A stretch of DNA of 43,270 bases from Flavobacterium oncorhynchi (GTDB lineage: Bacteria; Bacteroidota; Bacteroidia; Flavobacteriales; Flavobacteriaceae). Positions 17,827-25,724 of this stretch are shown here, piece after piece; positions within the stretch are counted from its first letter, which is position 1; every line of letters begins with the position of its first letter. Under the pieces are notes generated by a model, which had not been told where the DNA came from, did not search any database, and worked only from the letters and a program-made list of their open reading frames with translations. The stretch is taken from NCBI RefSeq assembly GCF_002217355.1, contig NZ_MUHA01000024.1, forward strand, positions 1-43,270, given 5' to 3'. Made by a program: the position numbers and the translations under genes.

Positions 17827-18945
17827 ATGATTACAATTAAAGAAGCTAAAACTAAAAAAGAATTAACCGAATATATCAAATTTCCGTTTTCGTTATACAA
17901 AGACAATCCATATTGGGTTCCACCTATTATTGCTGATGAACTAGAGTCTTTTGATAAAACCAAAAACCCTGCGTTTGATAATGCCGAAGCTTACTTTTAT
18001 CTTGCTTATAAAAACAATGAAATTGTGGGAAGAATTACAGCAATTATCAATTGGGCCGAAGTAAATAATCAGCATAAAAGAAAAGTTCGTTTTGGATGGT
18101 TTGATGTAATTGATGATATAGAGGTTACAAAAGCATTACTCGAAAAAGTATATGAATTAGGAAGAAAACACAACCTTGAACATGCCGAAGGCCCAATGGG
18201 TTTTTCTAATTTAGACAAAGTTGGTGTTCTTACAGAAGGTTTTGATCAAGTTGGAACGATGATTACTTGGTACAATAATCCATACTATGTAACTCATTTT
18301 GAAAAACTAGGTTTTCAGGTTGAAAAAGAATACATCGAAAGTATATTTCCATTTTCGAATGTAAAACCAGAATTTTTTCTTAAAGCACAAGCCTTAATTA
18401 AAAAACGCTACGAACTTAGAGCTCTTAATTTCACTAAAACAAAAGATATTATGCCGCATGTCGACAAAATGTTTGATTTGTTTAATGAAAGTTATGCCAA
18501 ATTAGCTTCGTTTGTTGCGATTTCAGATGTTCAAAAGGAGTATTTTAAAAAGAAATATATCAGTTTTATCAATCCTGAATACATAAAATTTGTAGTTGAT
18601 AAAGATGATAACTTAGTCGCTTTCAGTATTGTTATGCCAAGTTTTACCGAGGCACTGCAAAAAGCTAAAGGAAAACTTTTCCCATTTGGTTTTCTTCATC
18701 TTTTAAAAGCAAGAAAGAAAAGTAAAGATGTAGTTTTTTACCTTATCGGTGTTCACCCAGATTACCAAAACAAAGGGGTTACCGCAATTATTTTTGATGA
18801 ATATTTCAAAACTTTCTCTGAAAAAGGAATTGTAAATTGTATCAGAACTCCAGAATTAGCAGAGAATACTGCAATTCATTTACTATGGAAAAACTTTGAT
18901 CCAAAAATTCACTGCCAAAGAAAAACATATTTGAAAAATCTTTAA
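17827..18945 (+). CDS. GNAT-fold protein, YghO-like
   Basis: Protein of 372 residues beginning MITIKEAKTKKELTEYIKFP and continuing with YKDNPYWVPPIIADEL, the opening of a family whose E. coli member is YghO. An acetyltransferase (GNAT) fold is suggested by FYLAYKNNEIVGRITAI (about 58-74) and, near the end, VVFYLIGVHPDYQNKGVTAIIFDEYF (about 302-327), which resembles the acetyl-CoA-binding V-x-P-x-x-x-x-x-G motif. There is no signal peptide, so it is cytoplasmic. The substrate is unknown. It is probably co-transcribed with the gene before it and ends at a strong hairpin. Confidence 0.75.
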   Translation: MITIKEAKTKKELTEYIKFPFSLYKDNPYWVPPIIADELESFDKTKNPAFDNAEAYFYLAYKNNEIVGRITAIINWAEVNNQHKRKVRFGWFDVIDDIEVTKALLEKVYELGRKHNLEHAEGPMGFSNLDKVGVLTEGFDQVGTMITWYNNPYYVTHFEKLGFQVEKEYIESIFPFSNVKPEFFLKAQALIKKRYELRALNFTKTKDIMPHVDKMFDLFNESYAKLASFVAISDVQKEYFKKKYISFINPEYIKFVVDKDDNLVAFSIVMPSFTEALQKAKGKLFPFGFLHLLKARKKSKDVVFYLIGVHPDYQNKGVTAIIFDEYFKTFSEKGIVNCIRTPELAENTAIHLLWKNFDPKIHCQRKTYLKNL

Positions 18946-18984
18946 AAAAATTAGCTATCGAAATAGGCATTTCGTTTTAAACAT

Positions 18985-19019
18985 AAAAAATCCATTCGCA
19001 ATAAACGAATGGATTTTTT
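18985..19019. terminator. Bidirectional terminator
   Basis: AAAAAATCCATTCG (18985-18998) pairs perfectly with CGAATGGATTTTTT (19006-19019) around a 7-base loop. It serves the plus-strand GNAT gene and the convergent minus-strand lipoprotein gene. Confidence 0.92.
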
Positions 19020-19037
19020 GTATCAATGACATTTTTA

Positions 19038-19520
19038 CTATTCTACTTTACAATCTACTTTAGTCAATGTATTTTTCTGATCAAACTTTAGTTTGGTTTT
19101 ATCCTTAAAAGTCACTTTATCATTAGCTTGAATAACATCTCCAAATCCTTCTATTAACGCTCCGTCTTTTTGCAGAAATGCAACTTCTCGCACAGATGAA
19201 ACTCCTTCAGAAGTAAAAGTATAATCAGCAATAAGCGTATCGCCTTTCATGTTTCCAATTAGAGTTCCTTCATTTTTATCTTTTCCAGATATATTATAGT
19301 TTAATTTTCCGTTTACCTCTTGGTGCGAGTTTACATTAAAACTCAATTCAATCACATTTCCATTTGTTCTTAAAGCATAACATTGATCACCTGCTGGTTC
19401 TTCTATTTGAGCCTCTTTTGGAGCGCTTGGAGTAATTTGAACCGGTTCTGTATCTGTTGTTTTTTTACAAGAAACTAAAACAGTCAAAATTAGAGTCGTT
19501 AGTATAAGTAGCTTTTTCAT
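19038..19520 (-). CDS. Small lipoprotein of unknown function
   Basis: Protein of 160 residues with a lipoprotein signal: hydrophobic segment LILTTLILTVLVSC with lipidation cysteine Cys18, followed by KKTTDTEP. The mature domain is rich in beta strands (VIELSFNVNSHQEVNGKLNYNISGKDKNEGTLIGNMKGDTLIADYTF), which resembles small calycin-like or META-like envelope domains. I cannot place it in a named family. It is flanked on both sides by near-identical hairpin terminators, so it is an independent unit. Confidence 0.8.
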   Translation of the reverse strand: MKKLLILTTLILTVLVSCKKTTDTEPVQITPSAPKEAQIEEPAGDQCYALRTNGNVIELSFNVNSHQEVNGKLNYNISGKDKNEGTLIGNMKGDTLIADYTFTSEGVSSVREVAFLQKDGALIEGFGDVIQANDKVTFKDKTKLKFDQKNTLTKVDCKVE

Positions 19521-19567
19521 AATTATTAATTTTATTTTCTGATTACAAATTTAAAGTTACTTCAAAT

Positions 19568-19604
19568 AAAAAAAATCCATTCGTATAACAGAATGGATTT
19601 TTTT
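19568..19604 (-). terminator. Terminator of the SPT-like gene
   Basis: A run of A followed by TCCATTC (19576-19582), an 8-base loop and GAATGGA (19591-19597) followed by T7. It is nearly the same stem as the terminator at 18985-19019. The T run on the minus strand stops the gene ending at 19645. Confidence 0.88.
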
Positions 19605-19644
19605 ACATAATTTCCATTTAAGGAAATATTATTTTTTAAATTAA

Positions 19645-20904
19645 CTACGAAACGTCAACAGTTGTACGCTCTGCAATTTCTTTATAAGTTCCGCTAACTA
19701 ATTTTTCGCGAATCGCTTCAAATGCAGTTAATGTTTCTTCAATATCAGCTAAAGTATGTGAAGCTGTTGGAATCATTCTTAACAAAATAATTCCTTTTGG
19801 GATAACTGGATAAACAACAATAGAAAGGAAAATACCGTAATTTTCTCTTAAATCGTTTACCATTACCATTGCTTCAGGAATACTTCCTTCTAAATAAACT
19901 GGTGTAATACAAGTGTTAGTATCACCAATATTAAATCCTTTTTCTTTAAGTCCGTTTTGCAATGCATTTACATTTTCCCAAAGTTTATCTTTGATTGAAG
20001 ATGAATTACGCAATAATTCTAAACGTTTCAATGAACCAATTGTTTGGATCATCGGAAGCGCTTTAGCAAACATTTGCGAACGTAAGTTGTATTTTAAATA
20101 ATCAATAATATTTTTATCTGCTGCAACGAAAGCACCAATATTAGCCATTGATTTTGCAAAAGTCGAGAAGTAAACATCAATATCGTCTTGAACTCCTTGC
20201 TCCTCACCTGCTCCAGCACCTGTTTTACCAAGAGTACCAAAACCGTGTGCATCATCAACTAATAAACGGAAATTGTATTTTTGCTTCATTGCAACAATTT
20301 CTTTCAATTTACCTTGTTGTCCGCGCATTCCAAAAACACCTTCAGTAATAAACAAAATACCACCGCCAGTTTCTTCTGCCATTTTTGTAGCACGCTGCAG
20401 GTTTTTCTCCATACTTTCAAGATCATTGTGCTTGTAAGTAAAACGTTTACCCATATGCAAACGAACTCCGTCAATGATACAAGCATGCGAATCAACATCA
20501 TAAACAATGATGTCATTTTTAGTTACCAATGCATCAATGATAGAAACCATTCCTTGGTAACCAAAATTTAATAAATAAGCTGATTCTTTCATTACAAAAG
20601 AAGCCAATTCATTTTCTAATTGCTCGTGGTAAGTTGTGTGTCCAGACATCATACGAGCTCCCATTGGATAAGCTGCTCCAAATTGAATTGCTGCATCAGT
20701 ATCTGCCTTACGAACTTCTGGGTGATTTGCTAAACCTAAATAATCATTTAAACTCCAGTTTAGGATATTTTTTCCGTGAAATGTCATTCTAGGACCTAAC
20801 TCTCCTTCTAACTTTGGGAAAACATAATAACCTTCTGCTTGAGAAGCCCATTTTCCTAAAGGTCCTTTATTTTCTTGAATTCTTTCGAATAAATCTTTTA
20901 CCAT
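19645..20904 (-). CDS. Alpha-oxoamine synthase, serine palmitoyltransferase/cysteate acyltransferase-like
   Basis: PLP-dependent enzyme of 419 residues in the BioF/Kbl/SPT group. These enzymes condense an amino acid with an acyl thioester with loss of CO2. Visible active-site residues are His140 (DSHACIIDG, stacking on the cofactor), Asp218 and His220 in VDDAHGFG, and the Schiff-base lysine Lys251 in TFAKSMANIG. The N-terminal NWSLNDYLGLANHPEV segment is also characteristic. No bio genes are nearby, and the sequence is of the Bacteroidetes type annotated as serine palmitoyltransferase. In Flavobacteriaceae the related reaction with cysteate starts sulfonolipid synthesis, so either substrate is possible. 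Single-gene unit with its own terminator. Confidence 0.85.
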   Translation of the reverse strand: MVKDLFERIQENKGPLGKWASQAEGYYVFPKLEGELGPRMTFHGKNILNWSLNDYLGLANHPEVRKADTDAAIQFGAAYPMGARMMSGHTTYHEQLENELASFVMKESAYLLNFGYQGMVSIIDALVTKNDIIVYDVDSHACIIDGVRLHMGKRFTYKHNDLESMEKNLQRATKMAEETGGGILFITEGVFGMRGQQGKLKEIVAMKQKYNFRLLVDDAHGFGTLGKTGAGAGEEQGVQDDIDVYFSTFAKSMANIGAFVAADKNIIDYLKYNLRSQMFAKALPMIQTIGSLKRLELLRNSSSIKDKLWENVNALQNGLKEKGFNIGDTNTCITPVYLEGSIPEAMVMVNDLRENYGIFLSIVVYPVIPKGIILLRMIPTASHTLADIEETLTAFEAIREKLVSGTYKEIAERTTVDVS

Positions 20905-21081
20905 AATATAGTGTAGTAATATTTTTAACTTAATCAGCGAGCAAAAATAATCATTATTATTCTAAAATTCAGACAGTCATTTATTTTTATTTAAAAAAAA
21001 GCCATCATTCATAAATATTTTTTTTTGCATTTGAATTCTACAAATCAAGAAAAAAAAACTCAAAAACCAAAGTTATCAATA

Positions 21082-21111
21082 TTGTAGTTTATAGTATTTT
21101 TTTTATATTTG
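21082..21111 (+). promoter_or_regulatory. Consensus flavobacterial promoter far upstream of nirK
   Basis: TTG at 21082-21084, spacer of exactly 19, then TATATTTG at 21104-21111. This is a full match to TTG-N19-TANNTTTG. It would start transcription near 21118, about 260 bases before nirK, giving either a long leader or a separate small RNA. Confidence 0.55.
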
Positions 21112-21314
21112 ATACTCAAAGTATTCTTTCATATATTTTTTTAACAGTCTGATTTAGTTTTAGTGCTGTTTTTTATTTCTGTTTTTTTATCCCCGAATAG
21201 CTGCCTTTTTTTTGAATAGTATAAACATTTTGAGTTAATATAATTTTACCAAAAAATGATAATTCTACAATTAATTAAGCGAAACATTAGTAACCATTCT
21301 ATGACTTTTATCAT

Positions 21315-21340
21315 AATAAAAGACAAAATAGTCTTTTATT
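21315..21340. promoter_or_regulatory. Proposed NO-regulator operator at nirK
   Basis: Perfect inverted repeat AATAAAAGAC (21315-21324), six-base spacer AAAATA, GTCTTTTATT (21331-21340). The same 10-6-10 element lies before norB (28727-28752) and the Rrf2 gene (29836-29861). It overlaps the -7 box of the nirK promoter, a position suited to repression. Confidence 0.7.
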
Positions 21341-21344
21341 TTTG
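21337..21344 (+). promoter_or_regulatory. -7 element of nirK
   Basis: TATTTTTG fits TANNTTTG, overlaps the right arm of the operator and lies 36 bases before the nirK ATG. No clear -33 TTG is present, so the promoter may depend on an activator. Confidence 0.5.
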
Positions 21345-21379
21345 ATTAAAATTTAAAATGAAAACAAAACCAATTACTT

Positions 21380-22825
21380 ATGGAAAAGAAACATACCATT
21401 CAGATTAAAATGAGTCTCTTTTTAAGCTTACTCTTTATTGCTCTTTTTTTAGGAAGCTGTAAAAAAGAAGAAGCTAAAAACTATGCAGATATCATGACCG
21501 AAGGAGAAATGAATGCAGAACTTACTGCACCTCCTATGGTTCCAAAACCAGTTGGAAACAGAACTGCTATGAAGTTAAAACTTAACATGGAAATTAAAGA
21601 ACAAGAAGGTACAATGACCGATGGCGTAAAATATACGTATTGGACTTTTGGAGGATCTGTACCGGGAAGTTTTATTAGAACACGTGTTGGAGATGAAGTC
21701 GAATTTCACTTAAAAAATCATCCAGACAACAAACTGCCTCACAATATAGACTTACATGCCGTAACTGGTCCAGGTGGTGGTGCAACCTCATCACTTGTGG
21801 CTCCGGGACATGAAAAAGTCTTTAGTTTTAAAGTAATTAATCCAGGCTTATATGTTTACCATTGTGCTACTGCTCCAGTAGGAATGCATATTGCAAATGG
21901 TATGTATGGTTTAATTCTAGTAGAACCTGAAGGCGGACTTCCTCCTGTTGACAAGGAATACTACGTTATGCAGGGAGATTTTTATACTCAGGGAGAATAT
22001 GGCGCAAAAGGATTACAAGCATTTGATATGAACAAAGCTGTAAAAGAAACTCCAGATTATGTAGTATTTAATGGAAAAGTAGGAGCTTTAACAAATGGCG
22101 GCGAATTGACTGCTAAAGTAGGCGAAACTGTTCGTTTATATGTTGGTAATGGAGGTCCAAACTTAGTTTCCTCTTTCCACGTTATTGGTGAAATATTCGA
22201 CAGTGTTCATGTTGAAGGCGGAAGTGTAATTAACAAAAATGTTCAAACTACCTTAATTCCTGCCGGCGGAGCTGCCATCGTCGATTTTAAAGTTGAAACT
22301 CCGGGAACTTTTATATTAGTTGATCACTCTATTTTTAGAGCGTTTAACAAAGGAGCTTTAGGAATGCTGAAAGTGGAAGGAAAAGAAAACAAAAACATTT
22401 ACTCAGGAACAATTCAAGAAGGTATTTATTTACCTGAAGGCGGAACTATTCAGAAAATGCCTGGAGGATCAGCTGCAAAAACAGCAATTCCAAAACGTAC
22501 TGTTGCTGAAAAAATTAATATTGGAAAAGAAATTTTTGGAACGACTTGTTTTGCTTGTCACCAATCTGAAGGACAAGGAATCCCTGGTACTTTCCCTCCT
22601 CTAGCAAAATCAGATTATTTAAATGCCGATCCAAAACGTTCTATCAATACTATTTTACATGGTTTAACCGGAGAGGTTACTGTTAATGGTAAAAAATACA
22701 ACAATGTAATGCCGGCTCAAAATTTATCTGATGATGAAATAGCAAATGTTCTTACTTACATCTATAACAGCTGGGGTAATAATAAAACCGAAATAACACC
22801 AGAAATGGTAAAAGCGCTAAGATAA
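21380..22825 (+). CDS. nirK: Copper nitrite reductase with C-terminal cytochrome c domain, lipoprotein
   Basis: Reduces nitrite to nitric oxide in the periplasm; 481 residues. The signal peptide ends in a lipobox with Cys27 (LGSC), so the enzyme is membrane-tethered. Two cupredoxin domains follow. Type 1 copper ligands are His121, Cys162, His170 and Met175. Type 2 ligands are His126, His161 and His315. The catalytic pair is Asp124 (HNIDLHA) and His267. From about 375 a class I cytochrome c domain is fused, with heme motif CFACH (390-394) and probable axial Met444. Electrons can thus reach the copper site through the fused heme. First gene of a nirK-nirV-sco operon with gaps of 16 bases each. 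Confidence 0.97.
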   Translation: MEKKHTIQIKMSLFLSLLFIALFLGSCKKEEAKNYADIMTEGEMNAELTAPPMVPKPVGNRTAMKLKLNMEIKEQEGTMTDGVKYTYWTFGGSVPGSFIRTRVGDEVEFHLKNHPDNKLPHNIDLHAVTGPGGGATSSLVAPGHEKVFSFKVINPGLYVYHCATAPVGMHIANGMYGLILVEPEGGLPPVDKEYYVMQGDFYTQGEYGAKGLQAFDMNKAVKETPDYVVFNGKVGALTNGGELTAKVGETVRLYVGNGGPNLVSSFHVIGEIFDSVHVEGGSVINKNVQTTLIPAGGAAIVDFKVETPGTFILVDHSIFRAFNKGALGMLKVEGKENKNIYSGTIQEGIYLPEGGTIQKMPGGSAAKTAIPKRTVAEKINIGKEIFGTTCFACHQSEGQGIPGTFPPLAKSDYLNADPKRSINTILHGLTGEVTVNGKKYNNVMPAQNLSDDEIANVLTYIYNSWGNNKTEITPEMVKALR

Positions 22826-22841
22826 CAGCAACATTTTTCGC

Positions 22842-23615
22842 ATGAAAAAAAATATTTTCATTCTTATTTTTTTCTTGATGCTTACAGGATTAAAAGCTCA
22901 AGAATCTGGAATGGTTCCGATAAAAGAGGGCTCGTTTGTCCCTCTTTACGGAGCCACCACCAAAAAACCTGTAGTTGTAAAATCGTTCTACATGGATATT
23001 TATCCTGTTACAAATAGTGAGTTTTTAAACTTCATCAAAAAAAATCCTTCGTATGCAAAATCTAAAATAAAAGGGATTTTTGCTGACAAAAGTTATTTGT
23101 CGTATTGGACTAATGATTTTGATTTTGGAAGTGCAAATCCTAAATCACCAGTAACAAGTGTTTCTTGGTTTGCGGCCAAAAAATACTGCGAATGCCAAGG
23201 AAAAAGATTACCTACAATGGATGAATGGGAATATGTGGCTATGGCCGATGAAAAAAAAGTCGACGCCAGAACTAAAAAACAATTCAACGAATACATCTTA
23301 TCTTGGTATGAGAAATCGAGAACATACGAAAATCAAATTGGAAAAACTTTCAAAAATTATTGGGGAGTTTACGATATGCATGGTTTAGTTTGGGAATGGA
23401 CATCCGATTTTAACAGCATTTTTTTATCTGGAGAATCGAGAAAAGACAAAAGCAGCGACAAGAATTTATTCTGCGGAAGCGGTTCTGTAAATGCAACAGA
23501 TTTGATGGATTATGCGGCATTTATGCGTTACGCTTTTAGAGGAAGTCTTAAAGCACAGTATTCTACTCGAAATCTAGGTTTTAGATGTGCCAGCGATACA
23601 AACCCAAAACGATAA
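22842..23615 (+). CDS. nirV: NirV-like SUMF1/FGE-domain protein
   Basis: Exported protein of 257 residues (signal peptide to about residue 19) with one formylglycine-generating-enzyme (SUMF1) fold. Typical segments are SFYMDIYPVTNSEFLNFI (about 48-65), PVTSVSWFAAKKYCECQGKRLPTMDEWEYVA (about 103-133), YDMHGLVWEWTSDF and the ending STRNLGFRCASD. The paired active-site cysteines of true FGE near the C-terminus are not visible: only one cysteine stands before MRYAFRGS. It is therefore unlikely to make formylglycine. A SUMF1 protein next to nirK is known as NirV, whose role is unsettled. It lies 16 bases after nirK. Confidence 0.88.
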   Translation: MKKNIFILIFFLMLTGLKAQESGMVPIKEGSFVPLYGATTKKPVVVKSFYMDIYPVTNSEFLNFIKKNPSYAKSKIKGIFADKSYLSYWTNDFDFGSANPKSPVTSVSWFAAKKYCECQGKRLPTMDEWEYVAMADEKKVDARTKKQFNEYILSWYEKSRTYENQIGKTFKNYWGVYDMHGLVWEWTSDFNSIFLSGESRKDKSSDKNLFCGSGSVNATDLMDYAAFMRYAFRGSLKAQYSTRNLGFRCASDTNPKR

Positions 23616-23631
23616 CTTAAATTACTTTCAA

Positions 23632-24231
23632 ATGAAAAAAACAATAATTGCTGTATTTATTCTCTTACTCTCTTTGCAAAGCTGTAAAGAGTCTGACAAG
23701 AAAAAAGATTCAGCACCAGTAAACAAAGAGATTAGTGATTTATCAATTTACAATTTGCCATCAAAATGGACAACTCAGTACGGGAAAGATATTGAATTGA
23801 AAAGTCTAAGAGGAAACGTTCTTGTTATGGTAATGATTTACACTAGTTGTAAAGCTGCCTGTCCAAGATTAGTAGCAGATATGAGAGATATTGAATCAAA
23901 ACTTGATAAAAAAAACAAACAGCATGTAAAACTTATCTTGGTGAGTATTGATCCCAAAACTGATACCCCCGAAAAACTAAAAGATTTTGCAATTGCCAAT
24001 AAAATGAATCAAGATCCCTGGCTGTTTTTACGTTCATCAGAAGAAAACACTCGTGAGTTTGCAGCAGTTTTGGCTGTTAATTACAAGCAGATATCTCCCA
24101 TAGATTTCTCACATTCTAATATTATAAGCGTTTTTAATCCAGATGGAGAATTGATATTTCAGCAAGAAGGTTTGGGCGTAAACAATGATAAAACCATAAC
24201 AACAATAAATCAAGAAGCAGAAAAAATTTAG
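23632..24231 (+). CDS. SCO1/SenC-family copper chaperone lipoprotein
   Basis: Protein of 199 residues with a lipoprotein signal (LLSLQSC, Cys18) and a thioredoxin-like SCO fold. Copper ligands are Cys73 and Cys77 (TSCKAACPR) and His161 (DFSHSN), the classical CxxxC...H set. SCO proteins deliver copper or reduce thiols during assembly of copper enzymes; beside nirK the natural client is the nitrite reductase, or a terminal oxidase. I use the ATG at 23632; an earlier in-frame ATG at 23587 lies inside nirV and would hide the signal peptide. Third gene of the operon, closed by a hairpin at 24257-24300. Confidence 0.92.
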   Translation: MKKTIIAVFILLLSLQSCKESDKKKDSAPVNKEISDLSIYNLPSKWTTQYGKDIELKSLRGNVLVMVMIYTSCKAACPRLVADMRDIESKLDKKNKQHVKLILVSIDPKTDTPEKLKDFAIANKMNQDPWLFLRSSEENTREFAAVLAVNYKQISPIDFSHSNIISVFNPDGELIFQQEGLGVNNDKTITTINQEAEKI

Positions 24232-24256
24232 AAATAGTAAATAGGTTGATTAGTAG

Positions 24257-24300
24257 AAAAACAAGAGTAGATTTTAGGAATGGATCGGCTCTTGTTTTTT
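24257..24300 (+). terminator. Terminator of nirK-nirV-sco
   Basis: AAAAACAAGAG (24257-24267) pairs with CTCTTGTTTTTT (24289-24300) around a 21-base loop, followed by more T. It begins 26 bases after the sco stop. Confidence 0.8.
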
Positions 24301-24320
24301 GTTTATAAAGCCTTTAGATA

Positions 24321-24396
24321 AATGTCGCCCCGCTGGGGCTTTTACATATCGCAAACAAACATTCTATAAATATATCGTCCTGCTGGGACTTTTTTG
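24321..24396. repeat. Two REP-like GC-rich hairpin units
   Basis: Two related units: GTCGCCCCGCTGGGGCTTTT near 24324-24343 and ATCGTCCTGCTGGGACTTTT near 24374-24393. They are joined by ATATCGCAAACAAACATTCTATAAAT-type spacer. Each folds into a short hairpin with a T tail. Units of this style recur between genes in Flavobacterium. They stand out by GC content in this AT-rich window. Confidence 0.65.
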
Positions 24397-24398
24397 TT

Positions 24399-25607
24399 TT
24401 ACGAATGACCTTTTCTTATTGACATCATCATTAAAACTAATCCCAAAACAAGAAGCAAGCTAAATATCAAAATACTTTGATAATAAAACTCCATCGTGCC
24501 TTTTCCAAAAAAGAAAAGCCCTCCTTGAAAAAATAACAAAACTTCGGTAGCAATATATCCTAAAATAAAGCACTTTGCTCCATTTTTCATTAAAGAAGAA
24601 TTACCTGAAAGCATCTTATTTTGGACTAAAATTCCAAACAAAAAACCAGTTATAATTCCTAAAGTTGTTAAGTGAATAAAGCCAATTACAAAATTTCTGA
24701 TTTGATGTGAAACTTCGGCAATATTTGGGAAAATTGTCAATAATTGAATTCCTATTTTCAGGAATAAAGAACACAAAGCCAAACTATAGAACAACATTGC
24801 AGTTCGATTCAAATTGGCTTTAAAATCAATTATTTGAGGTTTCAGCATTTTGTAGAAGTAAATAAAAGCGAACAATTGCAGTATCACTCCAAGAATATTA
24901 ATCCAATTCAAAATGTTATTTTCCACAAACCATCGAATAGGAAATGCAACTGTTAAAAAGATCGAAACGACCAAAAGAGAGTAAAACATCTTAAACTTTT
25001 GTTCCTCAATTACATGCTGAAACTGTTTTAAAAACAGAGCTAAAACGGCAAACAAAAACCAGCCGTTAAACTGAAAATGGAGAAAAAACTGAATTGCTAT
25101 TTGATAAAATGCACTTTGCTTGCCAAGCGTACTAACTGCAGGACCTAAACACCAAACCCCAAAAGTGGACAAAACCATAAATAAAACAGCCGTTTTTAAA
25201 AATCTGACTGCAGGAGTTTTGTCTTTAAAACTATCTTTCCAAACCAATCTGCAAAAAAGATAACTCAATACAATATGCATGGTTGAAAAAATGATCGAAA
25301 ACAAGGCATAACCCTGAACAGGAAAAGTAACCATCATTCCGATAACTGCAATTTCGGTACACCAAAATAAACGACCATAAATAGGCCTCTCACTTTTTTC
25401 TTTCGGAATAAAAAAGTGTACAATTAAAACATAAACCATCATATAAACCCAGCCCAGCATCGCCACATGAGAGTGCGCATGCAACAGAAAACTATAGTTT
25501 ATGAAGTTTAAAGGAAAAAGATACACGTACCGCATTAACAACCCGAAAACACAAGCAATCAAGAAATTAAAAAAACAGCAGATAATCCAGTTTTTTTGAG
25601 AATACAT
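24399..25607 (-). CDS. His-rich polytopic membrane protein of the denitrification cluster
   Basis: About 402 residues with roughly 12 hydrophobic helices. Histidines cluster at helix starts: LHAHSHVAMLGWVYMMVY (second helix), FFLHFQFNGWFLFAVLALFL and FIHLTTLGIITGFLFG. The pattern resembles heme- or metal-binding polytopic proteins such as subunit I of heme-copper oxidases or NnrS, but I cannot assign it to either. An ATG at 25679 would place the N-terminus inside the terminator hairpin of ric, so I start at 25607 (MYSQKNW); 25622 is also possible. It follows ric on the same strand after a hairpin. A role in NO metabolism or cofactor supply is inferred from position only. Confidence 0.7.
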   Translation of the reverse strand: MYSQKNWIICCFFNFLIACVFGLLMRYVYLFPLNFINYSFLLHAHSHVAMLGWVYMMVYVLIVHFFIPKEKSERPIYGRLFWCTEIAVIGMMVTFPVQGYALFSIIFSTMHIVLSYLFCRLVWKDSFKDKTPAVRFLKTAVLFMVLSTFGVWCLGPAVSTLGKQSAFYQIAIQFFLHFQFNGWFLFAVLALFLKQFQHVIEEQKFKMFYSLLVVSIFLTVAFPIRWFVENNILNWINILGVILQLFAFIYFYKMLKPQIIDFKANLNRTAMLFYSLALCSLFLKIGIQLLTIFPNIAEVSHQIRNFVIGFIHLTTLGIITGFLFGILVQNKMLSGNSSLMKNGAKCFILGYIATEVLLFFQGGLFFFGKGTMEFYYQSILIFSLLLVLGLVLMMMSIRKGHS

Positions 25608-25657
25608 TTTAAATAATTCCATTTTTAAGAATATTAAAAGTAGTAAATAGTTGCCAT

Positions 25658-25702
25658 AAAAAACACCGATAATACTCAATATCTTGACATTTATCGGTGC
25701 TT
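25658..25702 (-). terminator. Terminator after ric
   Basis: On the minus strand CACCGATAA (complement of 25691-25699) pairs with TTATCGGTG (complement of 25664-25672), followed by six T. It closes norB-ric and overlaps the longest possible N-terminus of the next ORF. Confidence 0.8.
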
Positions 25703-25724
25703 TTCAACTATTAAAATTTAATCG

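Larger units (their letters stand above)
20905..21379. other. Divergent control region between the SPT-like gene and nirK
   Basis: 475 bases without a gene. The part next to 20904 should hold the minus-strand promoter; CAAAAATA at 20942-20949 is a possible -7 element there without a clear -33. The part toward nirK holds a consensus promoter (21082-21111), low-complexity T-rich sequence with weak hairpins (21113-21125 and 21143-21175), and the proposed operator with a -7 element (21315-21344). Only short reading frames are present. Confidence 0.6.

Noticed and set aside
20304..20571. Reading frames on both strands inside the SPT-like gene
   Set aside because: They are shadows of a well-supported gene whose catalytic residues are all in frame.
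21358..21408. 16-codon ORF overlapping the nirK start, as a leader peptide
   Set aside because: No regulatory codon run, no attenuator hairpin, and its frame runs through the nirK signal sequence; could be chance.
25608..25679. Longer N-terminus of the His-rich membrane protein from 25679
   Set aside because: It would overlap the ric terminator hairpin and add a stretch that disturbs the normal first helix.
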